From assembly GCA_028285035.1 (NCBI GenBank), contig JANQQF010000179.1:1-50482 (forward strand): a stretch of 50,482 nt of DNA, in the 5' to 3' direction. The position numbers and the translations under genes are program-made. The notes under the pieces were generated by a model. The model saw only the letters and a list, made by a program, of their open reading frames with translations, did not search any database and was not told where the DNA came from. This document shows positions 1-8,383 of the stretch, piece by piece. Origin of the DNA: Phycisphaerae bacterium (GTDB lineage: Bacteria; Chloroflexota; Anaerolineae; 4572-78; J111). The first letter of the stretch is position 1, and every line of letters begins with the position of its first letter.

Positions 1-93
1 GCGCTCCCGCAGTTGCCTTCGGCTAGTGGTTCGTCGGATCCACGCCCACAGGAGCCTTTCACTCCCTAGTTGTCGCCCCTGCCGGGCGTACAC
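1..93 (-). ncRNA. possible 5' end of a group II intron (cut by window edge)
   Basis: Read on the minus strand this segment begins GTGTACGCCCGG immediately after a terminator hairpin and a run of six T, and later contains AACCACTAGCCGAAGGCAAC. A GTGYG-type start and this kind of ribozyme domain I sequence are what I expect of bacterial group II introns. Class C introns are known to insert just 3' of rho-independent terminators, which is the arrangement seen here. Only about 93 nt are visible, so the intron-encoded reverse transcriptase and domain V would lie beyond the left edge. The call rests on the start motif and position, not on a folded structure. It could also be the end of another mobile element. 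Confidence 0.4.
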
Positions 94-120
94 AAAAAAC
101 GCGACCATTGGTTATGGTCG
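94..120 (-). terminator. rho-independent terminator of the truncated beta-helix gene
   Basis: Perfect 7-bp stem CGACCAT/ATGGTCG with a 5-nt loop. On the minus strand it is followed by CG and six T; on the plus strand by GTTTTCATTTT. It lies about 120 nt beyond the stop codon of the minus-strand gene remnant and directly abuts the possible group II intron. Confidence 0.7.
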
Positions 121-237
121 GTTTTCATTTTGTTGCTACCTCAATATCATAACACCTCTCAAAATACGACCCAACAGATACGCCAGAACTAAACGATGAG
201 TCCCTACATTGCCGATCTATCTAACCTCTGACAAACC

Positions 238-438
238 CTAATTCCTCGCCACAAATGGCAAGTACACAGGAACCATCTCCCCGAACTCATACGCCCCGAT
301 GTCATATTTATCATATCGCGGACGGGATTTATCATCCTTATCGACCGTAATCCCGGCGTCTATCCCACTATCTTTCGCATCCGATGTTTCCAGCAAGGTG
401 TAGTCATTCGTAGCTGCGTTGGTGAAGGTAAATTTGCC
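238..438 (-). pseudogene. C-terminal remnant of a secreted beta-helix (choice-of-anchor Q-like) protein
   Basis: The minus strand keeps about 66 codons open up to a TAG stop. The translation contains a segment reading DSGIDAG, then DKDDKSRPR, then DIGAYEFGE, and ends VYLPFVARN. A D-x-G-x-D-x-G stretch followed by RP...DIGAYE is the usual end of secreted parallel beta-helix proteins with a choice-of-anchor Q region. The frame is closed by TGA at 439-441 and there is no start codon or signal peptide, so only the tail of the gene survives. The last nine residues resemble the tail of the DUF1566 protein at 3999-5024. Confidence 0.6.
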
Positions 439-654
439 TCACCTTATCTGTTGTAAGATCTAGGCAATTTTGTCATGAAATTGGGGCAATGTGGGTTTGA
501 GCAAAGCGGATGCTTTAAAGTTAGGGGAAAGGGTGTTGGCCCTTTACTGGTTTGCCTACAATTCTCATCAAAGAGATGAAACACCGCTGCCATTAATGGA
601 ATTGTGCCAACACTTCGGTATAATTATTGTTATAGCAAATTTGAAAGGCTCCAC

Positions 655-1914
655 ATGCAACAGAATGAGCAAGAGGCACATCAACTTGTTGACAACCTTA
701 CGAAACTTGGCATCTCGGCAAACGTGGAGGGTGCGGGAGTCCATTGGCGTGTAGATGTCAGCCCTATCAATAACAGGTCTCTCCACGTACACTGCTTTTG
801 GTATGAGCGGCACATTTCTGGCTTAATGTTGGGAATGAATCCGGCCAATTCTCGCAGCCAGTTGAAGGGCCAAAGAGAACCCTATGAAGGCCACCAGTTT
901 TATGTCATTGTCAATGAGTTCGGGAAACCGGTAGAGAATGGTCGAACCTATATCGCTGATGAGGCAATCACGTGCATTCGCTCGTGGATTTCAGGCGACT
1001 CGCTGGAAAGCCTTATTCAAAAGGCTCCATTCATCGGCAAGAAACGGCGTGCTATAAAAGTCATAGCAATGGGCCTTGACCCACGTCTTCGCTGGGAAAT
1101 GGATGGAGATCCGTCCTTCGATCTTTGGGTTTATGGAAGCGGTCGATCTTGTCGCGTTCGCGATGAAACTTGCGCTTTCTTTGTTGGGCAGGTGCAGGTT
1201 GCCTTTGCCCAAAAATTGCCTGACGCACCAAGTCATATTGCAGCCTGGCTTATAGATGAGGTACCGCTTATCTCGCTCGCATCCCAAGCTATTGAATTAG
1301 AACGACACGCAGAGGTACTGCAGGTTGATCCCGCCCATTGGCACTGGTTGCACGTTCGCGATCGTATTGCGAATCCGGACGACGTGCTTTTTGATCTGGC
1401 ACCATTAATCGTTCGCCTTTCGGAAAATCCCGTCGTATCGCAGTTCTATACATACTCAAGCTTGAATCGCCTGTGCTTTTCAGCAAGTTCGCACTATCCC
1501 TGGGTTGGAAAGTATCCTGTCGTGTGGGCAATCAATTCGAATAAATACAGGGTCAGCAATGTGACCTGCGCCTTGGAGGAAGCGATTGATATGATCGAAA
1601 CAGCGTTAGCAGCATCCCCAATTCAACCCTTTTTCGGTTCAGAGCCAGAGTATGAGATCCATCTGATTGCGAAAGCGCTAGAACGACAAGAAAGTTTGCT
1701 TCGCCCAAAGATCATCCAGCGTAAACAGTGGTCCGATATCTGGCTAAGTAAGGATTCACGACGATGCCGCCTAGATACACGAAGCATAACCTGTTTCGAA
1801 GGCACTGCTGAGTTAAGAATACGTTGTGGAAATGTTGATGACGTTGTCGGAATTGCTATTCGCTTCCTGGAAAACGCTGCTGGCTTTGATGATTTACGCA
1901 GCAATCCCCGCTAG
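655..1914 (+). CDS. uncharacterised 419-aa protein
   Basis: I do not recognise this family. The ATG at 655 is preferred over the ATG at 604 because AAAGG lies seven bases upstream of it, and the 17 residues before it look like translated leader. A TATAAT hexamer at 619-624 could be a -10 box, but no good -35 was found. The product looks soluble: no signal peptide or membrane helix, mixed alpha/beta composition, several Trp and Cys residues, and a repeated WxL/WLxD flavour in the middle. The N-terminal third contains a GMNPANSR stretch followed by EGHQFYVIVNEFGKPVENG, which may be a beta-rich domain. It is transcribed toward the kinase gene at 2125-3795, so the two genes converge. It follows the gene remnant at 238-438 and may have arrived with the rearrangement that broke that gene. 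Confidence 0.55.
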   Translation: MQQNEQEAHQLVDNLTKLGISANVEGAGVHWRVDVSPINNRSLHVHCFWYERHISGLMLGMNPANSRSQLKGQREPYEGHQFYVIVNEFGKPVENGRTYIADEAITCIRSWISGDSLESLIQKAPFIGKKRRAIKVIAMGLDPRLRWEMDGDPSFDLWVYGSGRSCRVRDETCAFFVGQVQVAFAQKLPDAPSHIAAWLIDEVPLISLASQAIELERHAEVLQVDPAHWHWLHVRDRIANPDDVLFDLAPLIVRLSENPVVSQFYTYSSLNRLCFSASSHYPWVGKYPVVWAINSNKYRVSNVTCALEEAIDMIETALAASPIQPFFGSEPEYEIHLIAKALERQESLLRPKIIQRKQWSDIWLSKDSRRCRLDTRSITCFEGTAELRIRCGNVDDVVGIAIRFLENAAGFDDLRSNPR

Positions 1915-2124
1915 CAATTTGACCAAATGATACTTACAAATGGCAGATAGCGCCCCAAGCTCTAGGCTTTCGAAGGCTGGATTAATCTTAAAAAACGACT
2001 TTTCATGTTGTGCACAAAATCGCTTAATTTAAGAGATTGGTGATTTGTGCCTTAAATCTCTAATCTCCCGACAAATGAGACATTTAATGCACCTGCTGGA
2101 TCGTTACGAAACATTTAACTAATC

Positions 2125-3795
2125 CTAAACCTTGGGCAAGGAGAAGAAAAATTCAGAGCCTTGCTTGACTGTACTTTTGACCTGAAGTTGTCCCCCCTGT
2201 AATTTCACCAAACGTTCGGCGATAGCCAGGCCAATCCCCAAGCCTCCATGGGTGCGAGTTATTGACATGTCCGCCAATTTGAAAAGGTCAAAAATAACCA
2301 CCAGTTGATCTTCTGGAATACCAACGCCTGTATCAATCACGGCAAATCGTACTTTTTCAGCCTGATCGGGGTCTTCCTCGGCCTTGAAGATCACTGTACC
2401 GTGTTGTGTGAACTTTAGCGCATTATCACCAAGATTTGATAAAATTTGGTTGAGTCGTGTGGGGTCAGCCAAGACAGGAGGCAAATCTGATGGGGTTTCG
2501 ATGAGGATTGAAAGTGGTTTATCCCCAATATCGGCCTGGAGACGAAAGACGAGTTTGCTAAACACAGCCTGAACATTCACGGTTTCCAAGCTAACAGCTA
2601 ACTGTCCCATTTCCATTTTGGTGATATCCAACATCGTATCAATCATCGTGCTGAGATCAAGCCCGCGTTCGTAGGCACTGTCAAGCATCTTTTTGACTGG
2701 ATCTGACAGAGGTTCGACGCCACCCATTGTTAACAACTCAATATATCCCAGAATAACATTCATCGGAGTCCGTAATTCGTGACTAATCACAGCCAAAAAC
2801 TGGGACTTTGCCTTATCCAGCGCTTGAAGCTCCAATATTGTGGCCTCACGCTCAGATTGCAACCGAATATTGGTGAGAGTACTGGCCAATTCGCTAGCAA
2901 TTGAGCGCAGCATTGAAACCTCTTTAGCGGTAAAAAAGCCAGCGGTTTCACCATAGACATTCAAACTACCCATCACCGGATCATCCCCGACTGAAAGTGG
3001 TATCACCAATAAAGACCGTACAGTTGGCAAATCCGTTGTTAATAAAAATTCAGAATCACTCGCCAGATCATTGACCACGATATCCTCATTCGATTGGAGC
3101 ATATCCAGAATAATGTTCTCAGATCCGAATAATTGGTGCGTAGCCCCCTTTAATGCTTGTCCAGGAATATCAATTTCACGGGTCAATCCCAAATGGGGAT
3201 CGTCGTCGAGCAGGTAAACCTGGACCTGAGCATAGGCAAAATTTGTCTTGAGTTCGGTGACGACAAATGTCAGCAAATCATCAAGTTGATGGATTTGATT
3301 CATCTGCTGGCTCAATCTAGCCCGAACCTGCAGACGGTGGGTTCGGTCGGCCACCCGTTCTTCTAATTCATCATTAGCCTGTTGAAGTTGCTGTTGTAAA
3401 TGGCGCAGGGTTAAATGGGTATTAATTCGAGCCAAAACTTCAGTTTGATCAAAAGGTTTGGTAATATAATCAACCGCCCCTAACTGTAGGCCTTTGACCT
3501 TATCTTTGATACTACTTAACGCTGTCATAAAAATGATGGGGATGGAATGCGTAGTTTTATCGGCTTTTAATCGACGACAGGTTTCAAAACCATCAATGCC
3601 AGGCATCTGAATATCGAGCAAAATCAAATCAGGCTCACCAATTTTGGCCTTTTCAAAACCTGACTCACCATTACGTGCAATTAATAACTCAAACTCATAA
3701 GTTTCCAGATATCCAACCAAAACTTTTAAGTTGGTAGCGTCATCTTCAATAATCAACAATGTATTTCTTTGGGCGATTTCAAGGGAGTTATTCAT
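2125..3795 (-). CDS. response regulator-GAF-histidine kinase hybrid
   Basis: A 556-aa cytoplasmic two-component signalling protein with an N-terminal receiver. Domains in order: REC about 12-128, with acidic pair D18/D19, phospho-acceptor D61 in LLDIQMPG, T91 and K113; a coiled coil about 130-165; GAF about 168-312; HisKA with H339 in SHELRTP; HATPase with N454 and N458 (SNLGDNALKF), DTGVGIP at 488-494 and GGLGIG at 517-522. All key phospho-transfer residues are present, so it should be active. The REC-first layout suggests that phosphorylation from another kinase tunes its own kinase activity. No transmembrane segment is present, so the GAF domain senses an intracellular ligand or partner. 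No output regulator lies next to it. The upstream 200 bp to the DUF1566 gene makes an independent promoter likely. Confidence 0.9.
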   Translation of the reverse strand: MNNSLEIAQRNTLLIIEDDATNLKVLVGYLETYEFELLIARNGESGFEKAKIGEPDLILLDIQMPGIDGFETCRRLKADKTTHSIPIIFMTALSSIKDKVKGLQLGAVDYITKPFDQTEVLARINTHLTLRHLQQQLQQANDELEERVADRTHRLQVRARLSQQMNQIHQLDDLLTFVVTELKTNFAYAQVQVYLLDDDPHLGLTREIDIPGQALKGATHQLFGSENIILDMLQSNEDIVVNDLASDSEFLLTTDLPTVRSLLVIPLSVGDDPVMGSLNVYGETAGFFTAKEVSMLRSIASELASTLTNIRLQSEREATILELQALDKAKSQFLAVISHELRTPMNVILGYIELLTMGGVEPLSDPVKKMLDSAYERGLDLSTMIDTMLDITKMEMGQLAVSLETVNVQAVFSKLVFRLQADIGDKPLSILIETPSDLPPVLADPTRLNQILSNLGDNALKFTQHGTVIFKAEEDPDQAEKVRFAVIDTGVGIPEDQLVVIFDLFKLADMSITRTHGGLGIGLAIAERLVKLQGGQLQVKSTVKQGSEFFFSLPKV

Positions 3796-3921
3796 TTAGA
3801 GCTACCTCATTGACAGATCTCTTATCTCTGGTGCACGTTAGATTAATTATACAAAAATCCAAGATTTTGTAACAGATCAATCAATAAGATAGTACAAGAA
3901 GTTGCTTTATAAGGAGAGATT

Positions 3922-3946
3922 GGTCCAGTCTTTAATAGACTGGACC
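3922..3946 (-). terminator. 10-bp perfect stem-loop downstream of the DUF1566 gene
   Basis: GGTCCAGTCT/AGACTGGACC with a 5-nt loop, about 50 nt past the stop codon of the minus-strand secreted protein gene. No T-run follows on either strand, so it may act as an mRNA 3' end or a weak terminator rather than a classic intrinsic terminator. Confidence 0.45.
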
Positions 3947-3998
3947 TCTAGTTCATTTGAGGGTTAAGTTTGTAATAGGATGGGCTTCATCCCCACAC

Positions 3999-5024
3999 TT
4001 AATTAAAAATAATGGGCAAATAAATATTCGTCGAGGCCGTCCGCGTACACAACACATACCCGGTATCTGTCTTATCAAAATGGCTTACTAGACCGAAGTA
4101 GAAATCTACATACCAAGCCTGTGATGTATCATTTTCGCGAGTGGTGGAGGACCAGTAAACGGTTGTCGTTTCCTTCGAGGTGGTCGTCATTGTAAAGGCA
4201 CTGGTATCGACCGACGGGCCAAAGACGGAGTCATCACTAATGGAACGTAACTCTTTGATGTTGGGCAACCGCCAATCATCGTGATCAGCCAAGGTCAATC
4301 CTTCACAATAGCTCAGGGCCGCAGTCCACGTCATGCTGATGACCGAGGTGCTATCCCGCTGCCACATCAGCGAGGTACCGCTGGCGGTAACCGTTTGATC
4401 GCCGTTGTCGGTAAAAGACTGGGTTGTATCGGTTAGATCATCCCGTACACAGCGCACATAAAAATTACGCGTAAGGGCTTCATCTTCGGGCTTTGGCCCA
4501 ATACCACCCCCAGCATTCATCGACCAATAGTTGCTCGATCCATCAGCCTGCTGGGTTGAGGACCACCAATAGTCGGCACTTACGGAATTGGTAAATGTGT
4601 CCGAGTTGAGTGGCGGATTACTTGTACTCATATTCACCAAGCTATACAGCTCGTGGCTGGTCGGCAAACGCCAATCGGTGTAAGACCCCAAGGTAAGGGT
4701 ATCGCAGTAACTCACAGCAGCCGCGTTGGTTGTCGTCGTCATCACCTCATTCTTCTGCCAGATCAGGCCCGTCACTTCATCCGTCACGGTCTCCCCGTTG
4801 TCGGTATAACTGGGCGGATTAATGCTGTAGTCTGAATCCTCTCCTGTCGTCGCAGTGTAGTCCGTGGTTTGCCCAGTATCCGGCAAGGCCGACATCCGCC
4901 ACGTCGTTGTGGCCGAAATCGAACTCAAGGTCCAGATCAACGCTACTGACGCGAGCAATAAGGCTACAATAATTTTTACAAGTCGAGGGGTAGTCATAGT
5001 TTTCAAAATCAATATCTCTCCCAT
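3999..5024 (-). CDS. secreted protein with two DUF1566 (Lcl C-terminal) domains
   Basis: A 341-aa exported protein. A hydrophobic signal segment (VKIIVALLLASVALIWTL) lies at about residues 16-33, so an internal ATG nine codons in (4997) could also be the start; neither has a clear ribosome binding site. After the signal come two copies of the DUF1566/Lcl_C fold. The first runs about 85-190 with LIWQK, YCDTL and DWRLPTSHEL; the second about 200-325 with LMWQRD, YCEGL and DWRLPNIKEL. Both end in a WWSST/YWSST stretch followed by a CVR/CTR cysteine. The domain is common in secreted proteins of unknown substrate and has a C-type-lectin-like look. The protein ends NIYLPIIFN, resembling the VYLPFVARN tail of the gene remnant at 238-438. 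No processing enzyme is encoded nearby. Confidence 0.8.
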   Translation of the reverse strand: MGEILILKTMTTPRLVKIIVALLLASVALIWTLSSISATTTWRMSALPDTGQTTDYTATTGEDSDYSINPPSYTDNGETVTDEVTGLIWQKNEVMTTTTNAAAVSYCDTLTLGSYTDWRLPTSHELYSLVNMSTSNPPLNSDTFTNSVSADYWWSSTQQADGSSNYWSMNAGGGIGPKPEDEALTRNFYVRCVRDDLTDTTQSFTDNGDQTVTASGTSLMWQRDSTSVISMTWTAALSYCEGLTLADHDDWRLPNIKELRSISDDSVFGPSVDTSAFTMTTTSKETTTVYWSSTTRENDTSQAWYVDFYFGLVSHFDKTDTGYVLCTRTASTNIYLPIIFN

Positions 5025-5152
5025 CTGTTACTGTAATATATTCTTCATTAATTCTTTAAAGTTCCGATCCATCCTATCACTCCTACTGACAATCGTCTAT
5101 CGTAAAATTGGGTAACATTTATTAATGTTTGAAACACATGCACTGCGACGGC

Positions 5153-5182
5153 TTGACCTTCCACCCTGCAAAAACTTATGCT
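5153..5182 (+). promoter_or_regulatory. candidate sigma-70 promoter for the zinc-ribbon cluster
   Basis: TTGACC, an 18-bp spacer and TATGCT end about 20 bp before the start codon at 5204. An alternative extended -10 (TGCTACAAT) overlaps it at 5179-5187. Either would give a very short leader containing the TGAGGT ribosome binding site. Confidence 0.4.
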
Positions 5183-5203
5183 ACAATTAACCTGAGGTCA
5201 TCA

Positions 5204-6013
5204 ATGTCAAACCCAACTGTTGCTACCCAAATCCCCTGTCAACAATGCACCGCCATTCTACCAGTGGAGCAAGACTCTCAATTTGTCACCTGTAGCTACT
5301 GTGGCACCACCAATTTTATCGATAAAACGCGGGCCGTCTTTCACTACGCGGTGCGCTCCACCGTGCAGGAGCCGGATGCCCTAGCGGCTTTGCGACGCTG
5401 GATGGGGGGCAATGATACGGTCAAAAATCTCGATCAAAAGGCCACTATTGAGTCGGTGACCTTTCAATATTTTCCAATGTGGATGGTTCGGGTGCAGCAG
5501 GATGGACAGGAGCAGGTCTTTCTTGAACCCGCTGCTGCGCTTTCGGTCAGCGAACTCAAACACCTGACCGTGCCTGCTGCCGATCTAGAGGCGTATGATC
5601 ACACCCTCGACGCCCTAGCGACCACGCCGACGGTGCCCTACGAGGCAATGCAGCAGTGGCTGGAGAATGATCACGGTCTCAAGCCCGAAGCCAGTCAAGC
5701 CGTGTCGTTGGTTCATTTGCCCATTTACGTTTGCAAATATAGCTTCAAAAACCAACGCTACACCGCTGTGGTCGACGCCGCGACCAGCAAGGTCTTTGCT
5801 AACATTTATCCTTCCAAATGGGAAGCCCCTTACGCACTGATCGGCGCGGCTGCCTTTCTGGCCTACTTCTGCGCAGCTCTGACTCCAAGCGGGGGCTATC
5901 TATTCGGTGAAGGCACTGGCTTTATGATTGGCCTCGCCGTCTACGCCATCGCTGCCGTGGTGCTCGCCATTCCTATTTTTGCCGTCGCGGCATATATCTC
6001 GGCTAAGGTTTAA
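5204..6013 (+). CDS. membrane-anchored zinc-ribbon protein (first of three)
   Basis: The ATG at 5204 has TGAGGT five bases upstream and starts right before the zinc ribbon, so I prefer it to the ATG at 5129. The 269-aa product begins with a TFIIB-like zinc ribbon (C12, C15, C30, C33: CQQC...CSYC). A central region of about 150 residues contains YFPMWMV and LPIYVCKYSF, and two membrane helices lie near 210-227 and 240-266. Its closest visible relative is the next gene, which has the same order and a matching YxPxW...Y...VVD core. Proteins of this type occur next to SPFH/PspA-like membrane-stress genes in some Firmicutes. No such partner is in this window, so the role is unknown. The likely topology is zinc ribbon in the cytoplasm with a C-terminal membrane anchor. 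Confidence 0.75.
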   Translation: MSNPTVATQIPCQQCTAILPVEQDSQFVTCSYCGTTNFIDKTRAVFHYAVRSTVQEPDALAALRRWMGGNDTVKNLDQKATIESVTFQYFPMWMVRVQQDGQEQVFLEPAAALSVSELKHLTVPAADLEAYDHTLDALATTPTVPYEAMQQWLENDHGLKPEASQAVSLVHLPIYVCKYSFKNQRYTAVVDAATSKVFANIYPSKWEAPYALIGAAAFLAYFCAALTPSGGYLFGEGTGFMIGLAVYAIAAVVLAIPIFAVAAYISAKV

Positions 6014-6050
6014 CGAATTTCTCAGCGTTGAATTATCAAGGAAAAACTCA

Positions 6051-6133
6051 TTATCCACAGATAGACACAGATCAGCCCTGATCAAGTCAAAATTTTGTAA
6101 TTATCTGTGAACATCTGTGTGAATCTGTGGACT
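6051..6133. repeat. 10-bp-period ATCTGTG intergenic repeat, inverted
   Basis: The left arm (6054-6072) and right arm (6113-6131) form a 19-bp inverted repeat with two mismatches. The right side carries three ATCTGTGNNN units in phase (from 6103, 6113 and 6123); the left arm carries two in the opposite sense. The same module recurs at 21188-21220. RNA from it could fold into a long hairpin between the first and second zinc-ribbon genes. Confidence 0.6.
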
Positions 6134-6158
6134 GTTTCAGATTCCCAAGGTTGCATCA

Positions 6159-7220
6159 ATGTCTAATGGAAACGAAAAAACCCAAGGCCTAACCTGCCCC
6201 AACTGCCGGGGCGATGTGCCCGTGCCCGAAGGGGTACGCATCGTGCGCTGTCCCTATTGCGAGCAACGCTCGTTGGTGCAGGGTGAGCGGGGCATCCGCC
6301 GCTGGCAGGTGACCAACAAAATCCAGCGGGATCAAGCCACCAGTGAGGTCAAAGACTTCTTCCGGGGCATTCGTAAAGCCCGTGATCTAAAAACAAAGGC
6401 CCAAATTCAAGAGTTGTTTCTGGTTTATTTGCCCTACTGGCGGGTGACTGCGTTTGTTACTGGCTGGCTCTTTGGTCGGGTCAAACGGGACAAGGACTCC
6501 ACCAAGCCGGTTGAGGTACAGGTGATGGAGACCATGCATTGGAACGATGCGGCGACGGATGTTTCGGAGTTTGGGGTCCATCGAGTCTCGATTGCTCATC
6601 AGGATTTGGAGCCGTTTGACAGCGAGTGGTTGCACCGCGAGGCAATGATCTTTGAGCCATCAGAATCCCGCAGCGAGGCGATGACAGAGGCCGAACAGTA
6701 TTTCACCTATGTTGGCCAAACCAAACGCAGATTGACCTCAAAATATTTTGAGAAGTTCCACTTTCTGCGGCCCCAATTTTCGCTGGTCTACTATCCTCTG
6801 TGGGTGGCCCGTTACGAATATCAAAAACGCAACTATCAAGTGGTGGTCGATGGGGTCAAGGGCAAAGTGCTGTATGGCAAAGCCCCTGGCAATATCTTTT
6901 TCCGGGCCGCCGCCCTGGTCGCCGGAATGGCCATCGGCAATCTGGTGCTGGTCAATGGCACTATCTTGTCCTTCTTCCTTGCCTCTGGCAGCAGCGATGA
7001 TGATGGTGGCGGCTTATTTATCGTGCCCCTGATCTTGGGCATCGCCGTGATGATCGCCGGCTATCGTGCCTTTCGCTACGGCGAGGAGGTTGAGCAGATG
7101 AAGAGTGGGGCCAAAAAAGCCCTCGGCGGCGGTACCAAATCCATTATGAATCAACTTAAGTCTGGCAAGGTTGATTTTCAGGAGTTGGCTAGCGAAGTGA
7201 CAAAGGGATTGCCCAAATGA
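6159..7220 (+). CDS. membrane-anchored zinc-ribbon protein (second of three)
   Basis: A 353-aa paralogue of the preceding gene. The zinc ribbon has C13, C16, C31 and C34 (CPNCRG...CPYCEQ). It is followed by a soluble region with LVYLPYWRV near residue 90 and LVYYPLWVARYEY near 210, the counterparts of YFPMWMV and LPIYVCKYSF in the first protein. Two membrane helices follow, about 247-276 and 286-303, separated by an acidic SSDDDGGG loop. The C-terminal tail of about 50 residues (QMKSGAKKAL...LASEVTKGLPK) is charged and helical. The start has AAGG eight bases upstream. The stop codon overlaps the start of the third gene (ATGA), so the two are translationally coupled. The 145-bp gap before it holds an inverted repeat that may separate it from the first gene. 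Confidence 0.75.
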   Translation: MSNGNEKTQGLTCPNCRGDVPVPEGVRIVRCPYCEQRSLVQGERGIRRWQVTNKIQRDQATSEVKDFFRGIRKARDLKTKAQIQELFLVYLPYWRVTAFVTGWLFGRVKRDKDSTKPVEVQVMETMHWNDAATDVSEFGVHRVSIAHQDLEPFDSEWLHREAMIFEPSESRSEAMTEAEQYFTYVGQTKRRLTSKYFEKFHFLRPQFSLVYYPLWVARYEYQKRNYQVVVDGVKGKVLYGKAPGNIFFRAAALVAGMAIGNLVLVNGTILSFFLASGSSDDDGGGLFIVPLILGIAVMIAGYRAFRYGEEVEQMKSGAKKALGGGTKSIMNQLKSGKVDFQELASEVTKGLPK

Positions 7221-7771
7221 AACTACTCGCCCTGACCTGCCCCCGCTGCGCCACACCGCTCATCCCCGATAATGATGACATCGTCACCCTGTGTCCTGAA
7301 TGCCAAACCGCCATTCAAATCAGCGATGAGGGCCTGAGCGAAATCGAAATTAGCTATGCCACGCCTTCGCCCGAAAAAACCAACATCCTGGAGTGGCAGC
7401 CCTTCTGGATCTTCACCGGGCAGGTCACCTTGCAAAAGAGAGAAACCCAAGGAGGCAGCAGCTCCGATCAACAGATGGCTGAACTCTTCTGGACCCAACC
7501 TCGCCGTTTCTACGTCCCCGCTTGGGATACGCCCCTGCACACTGCCCAAGGGGTCGGCAGCCGCCTGCTCCAGCAACAACCGCTCTACACCGCTGGTCCC
7601 CAACCCTCGGGTGACATCAACCTTCTGCCCGTCGTCGTCACCTTCACCGACGCCCTCAAGCTGACCGAGTTCATCATCCTCTCCCTCGAAGCCCAGCGCT
7701 CCGACTGGCTCACCAATCTGCAGTTTACCCTCACCCCGCAGGCCCCGCAGTTGTGGGCGTTGCCGGGGTAG
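7217..7771 (+). CDS. soluble zinc-ribbon protein (third of three)
   Basis: A 184-aa protein with an N-terminal zinc ribbon (C8, C11, C26, C29: CPRCAT...CPECQT) and a C-terminal region that looks beta-rich. That region contains EWQPFWIFTG, recalling the aromatic YLPYW/YFPMW signature of its two upstream neighbours. It has no membrane segment. The start codon overlaps the stop of the second zinc-ribbon gene by four bases, so the products are probably made together. The shared cysteine layout and aromatic core suggest the three proteins form one complex at the membrane, with this member as the soluble subunit. The function is unknown. Confidence 0.7.
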   Translation: MKLLALTCPRCATPLIPDNDDIVTLCPECQTAIQISDEGLSEIEISYATPSPEKTNILEWQPFWIFTGQVTLQKRETQGGSSSDQQMAELFWTQPRRFYVPAWDTPLHTAQGVGSRLLQQQPLYTAGPQPSGDINLLPVVVTFTDALKLTEFIILSLEAQRSDWLTNLQFTLTPQAPQLWALPG

Positions 7772-7805
7772 GAGAATTGGAAGGTTGGAAGGTTGGGAAC
7801 TCTAG

Positions 7806-8245
7806 GTGACGACCTATCACAAAGACCAATTTCACATCCCCAAAGACAAAAAACAATTTGACCTCGCTGTCATTCACACCTTCTTAACCGCAGCCTATTG
7901 ATCACGGGGTGTGCCCAAAGCCGTCGTACAAAAATCCACTGAGAACAGCTTTTCTTTTGGTTTGTTTGAGGGAGAGCAACAGATCGGGCCAGCGTGGTCA
8001 CTGATTTTGCTCACTTTGCCTATGTACAGGATGTGTTTGTGCTGGAGGCGTATCGCGGGCAGGGCTTGGGTCGCTGGCTGATGGAATGTATCATTACCGC
8101 GCCCGAATTGAAAGGCATCCGCCGCCTGTTGCTGGCTACCTCAGATGCCCACGACTTTTATCGAAAACTGGGGTTTGCCCCCGTCTCCGGCAGTGATATC
8201 TGGCTGGAGATGCTCTTCGAGCGGACGTGGTTTAGACCGGGATAG
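7806..8245 (+). pseudogene. GNAT acetyltransferase, inactivated by a stop codon and a frameshift
   Basis: From a GTG at 7806 the frame reads TTYHKDQFHIP...AVIHTFLTAAY and meets TGA at 7899-7901, where relatives normally have Trp (AYW). It continues SRGVPKAVVQKS...FGLFEGEQQIG. Around 7986-7992 four bases appear to be missing, which removes the expected Phe of an IGFA motif and shifts the frame. The rest, VVTDFAHFAYVQDVFV, then EAYRGQGLGRWLM (acetyl-CoA loop R-G-Q-G-L-G) and FYRKLGFAPV, continues in another frame to a stop at 8245. Two independent lesions make this a decaying gene. A shorter product starting near 7994 would lack the N-terminal half of the fold. Confidence 0.75.
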
Positions 8246-8383
8246 ACCGGGCCAGCTGACTTTGTGGCTTGCTCTCAACAGATGGTTCAGGGGGGGCGTT
8301 AGTGATACGACACACTCCTTAGAAATCTCATATTCAAGAAGTAGAAAAATATATAAACGGAGTCCTACAAACCTAGTCTAGCC

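Noticed and set aside
491..754. 87-codon plus-strand frame from GTG (LGERVLALYWFAYNSHQRDE...)
   Set aside because: No ribosome binding site, overlaps the better-supported gene starting at 655, and I recognise no family. It could be a remnant, but there is too little to support it.
2032..2061. terminator between the 419-aa gene and the kinase gene
   Set aside because: Only a 7-bp AT-rich stem with a 16-nt loop and no T-run; too weak to call.
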